A stretch of 9,745 nt of DNA from Desulfobacteraceae bacterium (GTDB lineage: Bacteria; Desulfobacterota; Desulfobulbia; Desulfobulbales; Desulfobulbaceae). Below, piece by piece: positions 1 to 7,144 of this stretch. Positions within the stretch are counted from its first letter, which is position 1. The number at the start of each line of letters is the position of its first letter. The stretch lies in NCBI GenBank assembly GCA_022837185.1, contig JALHJD010000096.1:1-9745 (forward strand), read 5' to 3'. A program made the position numbers and the translations under genes. Below the pieces are notes generated by a model. That model was given only the letters and a program-made list of their open reading frames with translations. It was not told the origin of the DNA and did no database searches.

Positions 1-1578
1 CGAAGTCTCGCAGAAAATGGTATCGCCGCCCCATTCCTCGGGAATCAGGCCGAAGTCACCCAGTTCCCGCTTGACCCGGTCCGGGTTGGCGCCGTCCTTG
101 TCGATCTTGTTGATCGCGACGACAATGGGCACCTCCGCTGCCTTGGCGTGGGAGATGGCCTCCCGGGTCTGCTCCATGACCCCGTCATCCGCCGCGACAA
201 CAAGGACGACGATGTCCGTCACCTTGGCGCCCCGGGATCGCATCTCCGTAAACGCCGCATGGCCGGGGGTATCGACAAAGACAATATCGCCGGAGGCAGC
301 CTGAACATGATAGGCGCCGATATGCTGGGTGATGCCGCCCGCCTCGCCGACGGCCACATCTGTCTTGCGGATGGCGTCCAGGATCGAGGTCTTGCCGTGA
401 TCGACATGACCCATGACCGTGACCACAGGCGGCCGCGGTTTTTCCTCTCCGCCCTGCTCCTGCTCCTCGAGGGTTATCACCCCCAGCTCCTCGGTCATGC
501 CCTGCTCGACCTCGAAACCGAAATCGGCGGCCACCAGCCCCGCCGTCTCCACATCCAGAGCCTGATTCAGGGTGGCCAGCACTCCCAGCGACATCAGCTT
601 GGCGATGACCTCGCTGGATTTGACGCCCATCCGCTTGGCCAGATCGCCCACGGAAATCGTCTCATAGACCTTGATCCGTTTTTTGATGGCTTTGGTTTCC
701 GCTGCGGGCATAGGCGCCTCTTGCTCCCTCCGGCTCATTTCCTTCTTTCTGCGGGCCTTCCGCGGCCGCATGAATTCGGCGTCACCGCCGGCGGTAAAAT
801 CAATCCGCTGGCGGCCTTTGCGCGGCCCCTTGCCCGGTTTGCGCACCCGCTCCTCTTCTTCCATTATGGAAACGACCCGCTTGGCCTTCTTTTTTCCCTT
901 GCCGAGCGCCCGTTCTTCCTCACTGATGGCTCCCGCACCCGCCCCTGCGGCAATTTCGCCGGTCCTCGTCGGACGCCGCGGCGGCTTCGGCTTCTTTTCC
1001 GGCTGGACGTCGATCTCAACCATGCCGACGACCTTGGCCAGTTTTCTGCCTTTCTTCTTTTCCTTTTTGGCCGGCTTTTCCTCGGGTTCCCCGACCGCCG
1101 CCCCCTCTTCAGGCTCGGCCTCGGCCGGCCCCTCAGGCGGGGCCGCCTCTTCCGCAACCGCTTCCTCCGGGGCCTCTTCCGTTTCAACTTCCTGGGCTTC
1201 CTCCGCCTCCGGGACCACAACCTCTGCTTCCTCGGCCGCTTCCGCCTCGGCCTCTTTGACCGCCTCCTCCGCCGCCAGCCCGGCTTCCTCTTCCTCCGCC
1301 TTGCGGGCAATTTCTTCCTTGTCGGCCTTGGAACGGCGGCGGATCACCGTGGCGGACGGCCGGTCGGCGCCAGGCCGCTTCTTTACCTCGATCCTCTGCT
1401 CGGTCACTTCGACGGTGGTTTTTCCCAAAACCGTCCGGCGGATTTCAGCGGCAGTATCCTCGTCGACCGTCGAACTGTGGCTTTTGATCGGATATCCCAT
1501 CTCTATCAGCTTATCAGCCAGCTCCTTGCTTTTGAGCCCGACCTCTTTCGCCAGTTCATAGATGCGAACTTTACTCAT
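1..1578 (-). CDS. infB: Translation initiation factor IF-2, N-terminal 526 residues (3' end cut by window edge)
   Basis: IF-2 is the GTPase that brings initiator fMet-tRNA to the 30S subunit and promotes subunit joining. The visible 526 residues begin with an IF2_N helical domain (about 1-50, starting [14 protein letters not shown]). A long charged Ala/Glu/Lys/Pro-rich linker follows, then a second IF2_N domain (about 300-355, [16 protein letters not shown]). The G domain comes last: G1 GHVDHGKT at 390-397, switch region [13 protein letters not shown]3 DTPGH at 436-440 and G4 NKID at 490-493. The window ends at CETS, just where the G5 SAK motif is expected, so domains II-IV lie outside. The ATG overlaps the ylxR stop (ATGA) and has GGGAG six bases upstream, which fixes the start and suggests translational coupling. 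The long open frame on the opposite strand is a codon-bias shadow. Identification is certain. Confidence 0.97.
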   Translation of the reverse strand, partial: MSKVRIYELAKEVGLKSKELADKLIEMGYPIKSHSSTVDEDTAAEIRRTVLGKTTVEVTEQRIEVKKRPGADRPSATVIRRRSKADKEEIARKAEEEEAGLAAEEAVKEAEAEAAEEAEVVVPEAEEAQEVETEEAPEEAVAEEAAPPEGPAEAEPEEGAAVGEPEEKPAKKEKKKGRKLAKVVGMVEIDVQPEKKPKPPRRPTRTGEIAAGAGAGAISEEERALGKGKKKAKRVVSIMEEEERVRKPGKGPRKGRQRIDFTAGGDAEFMRPRKARRKKEMSRREQEAPMPAAETKAIKKRIKVYETISVGDLAKRMGVKSSEVIAKLMSLGVLATLNQALDVETAGLVAADFGFEVEQGMTEELGVITLEEQEQGGEEKPRPPVVTVMGHVDHGKTSILDAIRKTDVAVGEAGGITQHIGAYHVQAASGDIVFVDTPGHAAFTEMRSRGAKVTDIVVLVVAADDGVMEQTREAISHAKAAEVPIVVAINKIDKDGANPDRVKRELGDFGLIPEEWGGDTIFCETS

Positions 1579-1826
1579 TGATTACTCCCGTCCTCTTTAC
1601 GTTTCTGCACAGAAAAGGCGATCCTTTTTTTTCGTTTCCCCGTCCTGGCGATCAGCCGTTCCCGGCAGACTGTATCCCTGCAGCAATATATGCCGCGCCC
1701 GGGTTGATCCCGGCTTTCGTCAACCGTCAACCGGCCCTCGCGCATGACCAGTCGATCGAGTTCCGCCTGGGGCGCTTTTCGTCCGCACCCCCGGCATGTC
1801 CGTATCGGGATGTGGCCCCGTTTCAT
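1575..1826 (-). CDS. ylxR: YlxR/RnpM family RNA-binding protein (DUF448)
   Basis: This 83-residue basic protein has the YlxR hallmarks: RTCRGCGRK near the N-terminus (9-17) and PGRGIYCC at 42-49. The family binds RNA; the Bacillus member has been described as an RNase P modulator (RnpM), and the gene normally sits between nusA and infB, as here. Four cysteines (11, 14, 49 and 54, with a fifth at 48) are spaced in a way that could hold a metal; that is inference only. The C-terminal end is Lys/Arg-rich (GKRKKR). It is coupled at both ends: its ATG overlaps the nusA stop and its TGA overlaps the infB start, each as ATGA. A GGAGAGGA sequence directly before the ATG supports the start. The L7Ae-like ylxQ gene found after ylxR in Firmicutes is absent. 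Confidence 0.92.
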   Translation of the reverse strand: MKRGHIPIRTCRGCGRKAPQAELDRLVMREGRLTVDESRDQPGRGIYCCRDTVCRERLIARTGKRKKRIAFSVQKRKEDGSNQ

Positions 1827-3160
1827 TCCTCTCCGTTGTCAATCGGCTCCGCGATGTCCGTCGAGGGGTCCGCAGGGGCCTGCTCCTCAAAGGATCGGCT
1901 TTCCTCTTCGGCGGCTGCCGTGTTGGCGACCTCTATCGCCGCCGCGTCCCTTATTTTTTCGGCCCGCTCCTCATCAATCTTTGCCGCTTCGCAAATCTGG
2001 TCGATATCCGCGGCGGCAAGCTTGGCCGGCGAGGTTATCTGCGCGGCAAACAGTTTGTCGGCCAGGCTTTCATCCACGCCCTCGACGGTGATCAGGCTCC
2101 GGTAGCCCGGATCCTCAAGATTGGCATACCGTGATTCACTCTTGACGTCAATGCGCCAGTTCATGAGCCGGGAGGCCAGACGGACGTTCTGCCCCTGGCG
2201 GCCGATGGCCAGCGACAACTGGTCATCGGGGACGACCACCAGGAGCTGGTGATTTTCCTCGTCGACGATCACCATGGAAACCTCGGCCGGCGCCAGGGCA
2301 TTGTACACATATTTTGCCGGATCCGGGCTCCAGGGAACGATGTCGATGCGCTCACCCTGCAGTTCCTGGACAACATTCTGCACCCGCGATCCTTTCAGGC
2401 CGACGCAGGCCCCGACCGGATCGACGTCCGATTCGGTTGAGGAGACGGCGATCTTGGCCCGGAAACCTGGCTCCCTGGCCGCCCCCATGATCTTGACGAT
2501 GCCTTCGGCGATTTCGGGCACTTCCATCTCAAACAGCTTGATGAGAAATTCATTGCAGGTGCGGCTCAGGATCAGCTGCGAATCGCGGCTGTCCTGGCGG
2601 ACCTCCAGCAGATAGGCCCTGATCCTGTCCCCCTGCTTGAAGGAGCGCTTCGGGATCTGCCCTTCCCGGGGCAGAACGGCGTCGGTCCGGCCCAGGTTGA
2701 CGATCATGTTTCCCCGCTCGAAGCGCTGGACAATACCGTTGACTATCGTTCCCTGGCGGTCGCGGAACATCTCGTAGATGACATCCCGCTCCGCGTCCCG
2801 CATGCGGTGAATGATGACCTGCTTGGCCGACTGGGCGGCTATGCGCCCCAGGTCGGAAATATCGAGGATCTTTTCCCCCAGATCGTCTTCCAGTTCCACC
2901 TCGGGGTCGAGCCGCCTGGCCTCTTCCAGGGAAATTTCCGTTTCCTCGTCCTCGACCTTGTCGACAACGGTCCGGTACTGAAACACTTCTATTTCACCCG
3001 TTTCTTCGTTGAACTGCACCTCGATATCGCGGCGGCTTCCATATTTTTTCCGAGCGGCGGACCGGACAGCCTCTTCAATGGCCTCCACCAGCAAAGCCCT
3101 GTCAATGCCCTTGTCTCTGCTGATCTGGTCGATAATCCGTTTCAAGTTTTCCGTATTCAT
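1823..3160 (-). CDS. nusA: Transcription termination/antitermination factor NusA
   Basis: NusA binds RNA polymerase and nascent RNA and modulates pausing, intrinsic termination and antitermination. The 445 residues show the expected order. An N-terminal polymerase-binding domain covers about 1-125, starting [20 protein letters not shown]. An S1 domain covers about 135-200. Two KH domains follow, with GxxG loops GLKG at 254-257 and GRQG at 320-323. A single C-terminal helix-hairpin-helix-like segment lies at about 355-410, followed by an acidic tail ([10 protein letters not shown] to the end). The length lies between the Bacillus form (about 370, no C-terminal repeats) and the E. coli form (495, two acidic repeats), consistent with one repeat. 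GGAG seven bases before the ATG supports the start. The gene follows rimP by 86 bp and overlaps ylxR. NusA is often autoregulated in such operons. Confidence 0.97.
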   Translation of the reverse strand: MNTENLKRIIDQISRDKGIDRALLVEAIEEAVRSAARKKYGSRRDIEVQFNEETGEIEVFQYRTVVDKVEDEETEISLEEARRLDPEVELEDDLGEKILDISDLGRIAAQSAKQVIIHRMRDAERDVIYEMFRDRQGTIVNGIVQRFERGNMIVNLGRTDAVLPREGQIPKRSFKQGDRIRAYLLEVRQDSRDSQLILSRTCNEFLIKLFEMEVPEIAEGIVKIMGAAREPGFRAKIAVSSTESDVDPVGACVGLKGSRVQNVVQELQGERIDIVPWSPDPAKYVYNALAPAEVSMVIVDEENHQLLVVVPDDQLSLAIGRQGQNVRLASRLMNWRIDVKSESRYANLEDPGYRSLITVEGVDESLADKLFAAQITSPAKLAAADIDQICEAAKIDEERAEKIRDAAAIEVANTAAAEEESRSFEEQAPADPSTDIAEPIDNGEE

Positions 3161-3246
3161 GTTTCTGCTCCAAATGACTCAATGGCCGCGGAGGGCTCTG
3201 CGTATTGTCCACTCCCCTGTTCCCGGCGACCGCTGCATCCCGTTGG

Positions 3247-3708
3247 TTAGAGGGCCAGTCTGGCCCTGGCAATTTCCTCGAACATAATCTGTACCGGCCT
3301 GCCGTCGGCGACAACGGTGATGCAGTCGCCGGCGACTCCCTCCAGGGTGCCGGTGAATACCCGCTGCCCGTCCTTCGGCTCCCTGAGCTTGATCCGTGCC
3401 TTCCGTCCAGCGAACCGCCTGAAATCGTCAATCTTTGTCAACGGCCGTTCCAGCCCCGGCGAGGACACCTCCAGATGATAGGGGTGATCGATCATGTCCT
3501 CGACATCAAGCCAGGCGCTTACCTCCCGGCTGACGGCGGCGCAGTCGTCCAGGGTGACTCCCGCTTCGCTGTCTATGAAGAGGCGGAGCACCCAGCCGTG
3601 ACCTTCCCGCCTGAACTGGACCTCGACGAGTTCAAGTCCCATGTCTCCCAGCAGGGGAGCTGCATATTCGGCAATGGCCGACACTATCATTTCCGTTCCC
3701 ATGCCCAT
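3247..3708 (-). CDS. rimP: Ribosome maturation factor RimP
   Basis: RimP assists maturation of the 30S subunit. The core is clear: MGLELVEVQF, then FIDSEAGVTLDDCAAVSREV, the family signature LEVSSPGLERPL (79-90), and a C-terminal SH3-like beta barrel (RVFTGTLEGVAGDCITV). With the start at 3708 the protein has 153 residues, close to the family norm of about 150. The frame stays open to a GTG at 3765 (172 residues). That GTG lies inside the stem of the upstream terminator, and the extra residues do not look like RimP, so I reject it. ATGs at 3702 and 3690 are also possible; the last has GGGA six bases upstream and would give 147 residues. It is the first protein gene of the rimP-nusA-ylxR-infB operon. 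No room for a separate promoter is evident between the terminator and the start. Confidence 0.93.
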   Translation of the reverse strand: MGMGTEMIVSAIAEYAAPLLGDMGLELVEVQFRREGHGWVLRLFIDSEAGVTLDDCAAVSREVSAWLDVEDMIDHPYHLEVSSPGLERPLTKIDDFRRFAGRKARIKLREPKDGQRVFTGTLEGVAGDCITVVADGRPVQIMFEEIARARLAL

Positions 3709-3740
3709 CCGCCCGGCATTCTGCAATCCCGTCCGCAGCC

Positions 3741-3769
3741 AATAAAAAAAGCGGGCAGAGCCCACTTTT
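3741..3769 (-). terminator. Intrinsic terminator between tRNA-Gly and rimP
   Basis: On the minus strand a GTGGGC / GCCCGC stem (one G-U pair) with a UCU loop is followed at once by seven U. Flanking A and U runs can extend the stem by four A-U pairs. This is a textbook Rho-independent terminator for the tRNA transcript. It lies about 80 bases after the tRNA and about 33 bases before the likely rimP start, so the downstream operon must be reached by readthrough or by an unseen promoter. Confidence 0.88.
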
Positions 3770-3796
3770 CACACCACGGCGGCAACCGCGTATGAT

Positions 3797-3828
3797 CCAG
3801 CCTTTTCTCCTCCGGAAGAAAAGACCGG
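3797..3828 (-). other. 14-bp RNA hairpin in the tRNA-Gly / rimP leader
   Basis: In the minus-strand transcript CCGGUCUUUUCUUC pairs with GGAGAAAAGGCUGG around a CGGA tetraloop. This gives 14 uninterrupted pairs, three of them G-U. Those three would be A-C mismatches in a plus-strand transcript, so the structure belongs to the minus-strand RNA. It starts about 20 bases after the tRNA CCA end and is not followed by a U run, so it is not itself a terminator. A processing site, for example for RNase III, or a leader element is possible. Confidence 0.55.
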
Positions 3829-3847
3829 CGAGCCGACCAGTGTTTGC

Positions 3848-3923
3848 TGGAGCGGGCAACGGGGCTCGAACCCGCGACCCCAAGCTTGGGAAGCTTGTGC
3901 TCTACCAACTGAGCTACACCCGC
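3848..3923 (-). tRNA. tRNA-Gly, anticodon CCC
   Basis: A complete 76-base cloverleaf can be folded by eye. The acceptor is GCGGGTG / TGCCCGC, the D arm GCTC AGTTGGTA GAGC, and the anticodon stem CAAGC / GCTTG with loop TTCCCAA, so the anticodon is CCC reading GGG. The T arm is GCGGG TTCGAGC CCCGT. The gene encodes its own CCA. Discriminator U73, G1-C72, C2-G71 and C35-C36 agree with bacterial glycine identity. It lies 24 bases downstream of a strong promoter and heads the rimP-nusA operon, in the position held by metY in E. coli. Confidence 0.96.
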
Positions 3924-3947
3924 ATGTCGACTCGTTAGAAGACTACC

Positions 3948-3976
3948 ATATTAAACAATTCATTTTGCCTTGTCAA
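3948..3976 (-). promoter_or_regulatory. Sigma70-type promoter for tRNA-Gly and probably the rimP-nusA-infB operon
   Basis: On the minus strand a consensus -35 box TTGACA (3971-3976) is separated by exactly 17 bases from TAATAT (3948-3953, four of six consensus bases). An overlapping TTTAAT is a closer match but gives only 15 bases of spacing. The intervening DNA is AT-rich, unlike its surroundings. Transcription would start some 15-20 bases before the mature tRNA 5' end. Confidence 0.8.
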
Positions 3977-3997
3977 TATCCATTATCGGCGCAACAG

Positions 3998-4020
3998 GCG
4001 GGGCCGGAGCGGCCCCCCGC
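3998..4020 (-). terminator. GC-rich hairpin after the RACo gene, possible terminator without U tract
   Basis: A 7-bp stem GGGGCCG / CGGCCCC with a 3-base loop (4000-4016) can extend by a GCG / CGC clamp after a two-base bulge. It begins 12 bases after the stop codon of the RACo-like gene and ends 21 bases before the -35 box of the tRNA promoter. No U run follows on either strand, so termination would be inefficient or factor-assisted. Confidence 0.4.
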
Positions 4021-4032
4021 AGCTTTGCGGAG

Positions 4033-5958
4033 TTATCGCGCCAGCTTCTCCCGGACGCTGGGAAAAAGGCTCATGTCGGTGTGGGGGAGGAACAGGGCCG
4101 CCATATAATAGGTCATGAACTCTGGATTTTCGGACAACTCCATATTGGTGATCAACTGCCGTACCTTGACCCGCTCCCTGAACCGCTGCACATCGGTCAG
4201 GCTGATCTGGCAGCCCAGCAGGGAGGCGTTGCCGAGGTAATAAAACCGGTCCCGGGCGATATCCGGGAGCAGGCCTATGCAGATCGCCCGTTCCAGGTCG
4301 ATGAACGCGCCGAAGTTGCCGGCCAGAATGACCCGGTCCAGATCGTCAAACCCGAGCCCCACCGAACTCAGCAGGGTCTGATAGCCGGCATACATCGCGC
4401 CCTTGGCGCGCATCAGGTTGTCGAGGTCCACCTCGGTGATGGCGATGTCCTCGCCGATCAGGGAATCCTGGCTCCAGGCCAGGACATACTCCCAGCCGTC
4501 GTCTCCTTCACGGATACGGGGATGGTCCAGGTTGCGGTTGAACTTGCCCTGCTGATCGATAACCTTTGCCTCCAGCAGTTCCGAGACAATGGAAATCAGG
4601 CCGGAGCCGCATATGCCGCTCGGCTTGATCCGGCCGATGGTGATGATCATGGGATCATAGGTCGAGGGATGGATATGAAAATTTTCGATGGCACCGCTGG
4701 CGGCCCGCATGCCGTACCTGATGCCCCCGCCCTCGAACGCCGGCCCCGCCGAGCAGGCGGCGCACACCATCCAGTCCCTGTTGCCGACGACGATTTCGCC
4801 GTTGGTGCCGATATCGATAAAGAGGCTGATTTCCTCCGACTTGGCCATCTGGCAGGCATGCACTCCGGAGACGATGTCGCCGCCGACATAGCTGGAAATG
4901 CAGGGATAGAGGAAAAGACGGACGCTCGGATGGGCGTGGATCCCCAGCGCCGCCGCCTTGGTCAGCGGGAACTGGCTGACGCTCGGCACATAGGGCGCCT
5001 CCCGGATATACCTGGGATCAAGTCCCAGCAGGAGGTGGGACATGACCGTGTTGCCGGCGGCCATGATGTAACTGATATCGGCCGGGCTGATGATCATGTT
5101 GCGGCAGATGTCCTCGATGATCCCGTTGATGGTGGAGACGACCTTGTCCTGCAGGGCCCTCAACCCCCCGGGACGGGCGGCATAGATGATGCGCGAGATG
5201 ACATCCTCGCCGTACCGGATCTGGGCGTTGTAGCCCGATGACTCGGCAATGATCTCGCCGCTGTTCAGGTCGATCAGCACGCCGCTGCAGGTCGTGGTGC
5301 CGATGTCCACCGCCAGTCCGTACAGGCGGGCCGTTGTATCTCCCGGCTCGACATCGATTATCCGGTCGGGCTCCTCTTCCCGCTTGCCGTGCAGGAGGAG
5401 CAGGGTCACCTTCCAGTTCGATTCGCGCAGTACGTCGGGCAGAACGCGGATCAGCTCCGGGTGGTCGTAGGTCGGTTCAAGCTCCCCGGGTCTGGCCGAC
5501 CTGAATCCCCGCATCACCCTCTGCATGTCGGAAATATTGTCCTGAATGGTCGGCGGATTCAATTCCAGATACAGCTTGGTCACCGGCGGATCGACATTCC
5601 AGGTGCCGATCAGCGTCTCCAGGGAGCGGGCGGATATGGTCCTGGTGGTCTTGGGCTTGCGCTTGAGGGCCGCGCGACCATCCGCCGTCCTTTCCGGCAC
5701 GGTGACCACCAGGTCCGTCTGGACGGCTGACTGGCAGGCGAGACGCATTCCCCGGTCCCATTCCTCCTTTTTCAAGGTTGAACGGTCCGAAAGGACCTCG
5801 CCCTCGTCGATGTGGACCCTGCATTTGCCGCAGACGCCATCGCCGCCGCAGTAGGCGGAAATATACACCCCGGCGGCGGCGGCGGCGCTCAATAAATTGT
5901 CGCCCTGGCCAACGGTTACGGTTATATTGTCGGGCAGAAATCGAACTGTCCGCTTCAT
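4033..5958 (-). CDS. RACo-like corrinoid-protein reductive activator (2Fe-2S ferredoxin + DUF4445/ASKHA ATPase)
   Basis: Proteins of this type use ATP to drive electron transfer to inactive Co(II) corrinoid proteins, returning them to Co(I). The characterised example is RACo of Carboxydothermus, which acts on the corrinoid iron-sulfur protein of the acetyl-CoA pathway. The 641 residues fit that architecture. A plant-type 2Fe-2S domain covers about 1-90 with Cys 37, 43, 46 and 75 (CGGDGVCGKC and LAC). A linker and middle domain reach to about 210. The actin-like ATPase half follows: phosphate loop AVDIGTTTCSGVLID (216-230), second loop FIDIGTNGEIV (380-390), GICGSG (448-453) and adenosine motif ILAGNFGAF (544-552). 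It is soluble, with no signal peptide. The start is supported by the ferredoxin beginning at once (MKRTVRFLP), though the ribosome site (GGGGCGGACGG) is weak and lies in a hairpin arm. No corrinoid protein or methyltransferase gene is nearby, so the substrate is unknown. Confidence 0.88.
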   Translation of the reverse strand: MKRTVRFLPDNITVTVGQGDNLLSAAAAAGVYISAYCGGDGVCGKCRVHIDEGEVLSDRSTLKKEEWDRGMRLACQSAVQTDLVVTVPERTADGRAALKRKPKTTRTISARSLETLIGTWNVDPPVTKLYLELNPPTIQDNISDMQRVMRGFRSARPGELEPTYDHPELIRVLPDVLRESNWKVTLLLLHGKREEEPDRIIDVEPGDTTARLYGLAVDIGTTTCSGVLIDLNSGEIIAESSGYNAQIRYGEDVISRIIYAARPGGLRALQDKVVSTINGIIEDICRNMIISPADISYIMAAGNTVMSHLLLGLDPRYIREAPYVPSVSQFPLTKAAALGIHAHPSVRLFLYPCISSYVGGDIVSGVHACQMAKSEEISLFIDIGTNGEIVVGNRDWMVCAACSAGPAFEGGGIRYGMRAASGAIENFHIHPSTYDPMIITIGRIKPSGICGSGLISIVSELLEAKVIDQQGKFNRNLDHPRIREGDDGWEYVLAWSQDSLIGEDIAITEVDLDNLMRAKGAMYAGYQTLLSSVGLGFDDLDRVILAGNFGAFIDLERAICIGLLPDIARDRFYYLGNASLLGCQISLTDVQRFRERVKVRQLITNMELSENPEFMTYYMAALFLPHTDMSLFPSVREKLAR

Positions 5959-5964
5959 GGCCGT

Positions 5965-6001
5965 CCGCCCCGGGAGAGGTTGCGGCGGTGGGCCGGGGCG
6001 G
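5965..6001 (-). promoter_or_regulatory. Inverted repeat covering the likely ribosome-binding site of the RACo gene
   Basis: CCGCCCCGG (5965-5973) and CCGGGGCGG (5993-6001) are perfect 9-bp reverse complements separated by 19 bases. In the minus-strand mRNA the 3' arm CCGGGGCGG ends six bases before the ATG and contains the only purine-rich stretch that could act as a Shine-Dalgarno site. A short upstream GCGG (6002-6008 region) could pair with the 5' arm instead. Translational control is an inference. Confidence 0.45.
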
Positions 6002-6054
6002 CTACCGCTTGTGTCATCCTCGTGTACTGCAACTGTTCTCCCCTTTACCGGACT

Positions 6055-6103
6055 GGGGCCTGCCCATGCCCGAACTGTTTTCGCCTTGCAGCATGGAGCC
6101 CCC
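6055..6103. repeat. Imperfect palindrome in the divergent RACo / prmA intergenic region
   Basis: CCATGC (6064-6069) and GCATGG (6091-6096) are perfect complements around a 21-base loop. The stem continues outward as CT/AG after a two-base bulge, then, past one mismatch, as GGGG/CCCC, giving 12 pairs in all. It could form an RNA hairpin in the RACo leader or be a protein-binding operator. The rest of the 222-bp gap (5959-6180) holds no gene I can support. Confidence 0.4.
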
Positions 6104-6138
6104 TGCCCCTGGTATCATGAACTGCATAGTGCATAGCA

Positions 6139-6144
6139 TATAAC
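6139..6144 (+). promoter_or_regulatory. Possible -10 box for prmA
   Basis: TATAAC matches five of six consensus bases and would give a leader of about 30 bases before the prmA ATG. The region 16-18 bases upstream has no good -35 box, so the assignment is weak. Confidence 0.3.
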
Positions 6145-6180
6145 CGAAATTGATTCAACGTGGGAGGAAAAACGCATTCG

Positions 6181-7083
6181 ATGAACACCACCGCCCGCTG
6201 GCTGAAAATAACCGTTGTCTGCCCGGCTGCCGCAACAGAAGCGGTTTCCGACCTGATCGGCGCCCTGAGCGGGGTCGGGGTCGATATCCGCCCTCTTCCC
6301 GGCCAGAACGTCAATGCGGTTACCGGCTTCTTCGCCCTGGAGAACGATGCGGCCGCCGATGAATGGCTCAAGCGCCTCATCCCCGAACTGAACCGTCTGT
6401 ACGGTCTCTACGACCTGCCCTCTCCCTCTCCGGACACTGAAATAATCGATGATCAGGACTGGGCAACCAGCTGGCGGCAATTTTTTTCGGCCTTCGAGGT
6501 CATACCCGGGCTGGTCATCAAGCCCTCCTGGGAGGATGACCGGCCGGGAGAAGACCGGCGGGTCATCACCATGGACCCGGGCATGGCTTTCGGCACCGGC
6601 CAGCATGCCTCCACCATGCTGGCCCTGTCGCTCATTGCCTCCTGTTTCCGCAGCCCGGCCGGCGGTCCTCCGAAAACGGTGCTGGACGTGGGAACCGGCA
6701 CCGGCATCCTGGCCATGGCCGCCGCGGTATTCGGCGCCGCGCGGGTCACGGCCGTCGACAATGACCCGGAGGCCGTCGGCATCGCCGCGGACAATATCCG
6801 CGCCAACGGCCTGGACGGGACCATCGAGGTTTCCGGCCGCTCCCTGTCGGACCTGTCCGGGCCCTATGACCTCATCTGCGCCAACATCGTCCACGACGTC
6901 CTGGCCGCCATGGCACCCGAGATCGGACGCCTGCTGGGCCGCAACGGGCGGGTCGTTCTGTCCGGGATACTGCGGGACGGACAGGAGCAGCATCTTGCCC
7001 GGCTGTACGGTGCCAACGGCATGAAAACCCTGTCCGTTGAATATCAGGGGGAGTGGGCCGCGATGCTGCTGGCCGGCGCCTGA
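6181..7083 (+). CDS. prmA: Ribosomal protein L11 methyltransferase
   Basis: PrmA uses S-adenosylmethionine to trimethylate ribosomal protein L11. The 300 residues show an N-terminal ferredoxin-like substrate-recognition domain (about 1-75), a linker with WATSWRQFF, and the family signature MDPGMAFGTGQHAST (131-145). The Rossmann methyltransferase core follows: motif I VLDVGTGTGILAMAA (167-181), acidic residue in AVDNDP (191-196), and motif IV CANIVHDV (233-240), which corresponds to the usual ANI sequence. LSGIL follows at 260-264. The frame is open to a GTG at 6160, but that GTG overlaps the Shine-Dalgarno sequence GGGAGG (6162-6167). I therefore choose the ATG at 6181, although its 13-base spacing is long. 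It is divergent from the RACo gene and convergent with the ABC exporter genes. Confidence 0.95.
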   Translation: MNTTARWLKITVVCPAAATEAVSDLIGALSGVGVDIRPLPGQNVNAVTGFFALENDAAADEWLKRLIPELNRLYGLYDLPSPSPDTEIIDDQDWATSWRQFFSAFEVIPGLVIKPSWEDDRPGEDRRVITMDPGMAFGTGQHASTMLALSLIASCFRSPAGGPPKTVLDVGTGTGILAMAAAVFGAARVTAVDNDPEAVGIAADNIRANGLDGTIEVSGRSLSDLSGPYDLICANIVHDVLAAMAPEIGRLLGRNGRVVLSGILRDGQEQHLARLYGANGMKTLSVEYQGEWAAMLLAGA

Positions 7084-7144
7084 CAAAAATGCATCGTCTG
7101 CTCCCTGGGTCCGTTCCGCCGGCAGGTGCTCACCGGCCGCTGAA

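Noticed and set aside
148..1581. 477-codon open frame on the plus strand opposite infB, with further long frames over the same stretch
   Set aside because: It is antisense to unmistakable IF-2 sequence, its translation is low-complexity (His/Arg/Leu/Phe-rich), and it has no recognisable motif. It is a product of GC-rich codon bias.
3970..5241. 423-codon plus-strand frame opposite the RACo-like gene
   Set aside because: The composition is a Gly/Asp/His/Gln-rich shadow, it starts in the tRNA promoter region, and there is no domain in it.
5959..6180. Cobalamin or other known riboswitch upstream of the corrinoid activator gene
   Set aside because: No B12-box-like sequence or other recognisable riboswitch core was found by eye. 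Only generic hairpins are supported.
6160..6180. GTG at 6160 as the prmA start
   Set aside because: It overlaps the GGGAGG ribosome site, and the seven added residues do not resemble the PrmA N-terminus.
6115..7086. 323-codon minus-strand frame opposite prmA
   Set aside because: PrmA motifs are complete on the plus strand, and the antisense translation has no family features.
7118..7137. GCCGG...CCGGC inverted repeat between convergent prmA and the YbhR-like gene as a terminator
   Set aside because: It has only five pairs with a ten-base loop and no U run on either strand, too weak to call despite the suggestive position.
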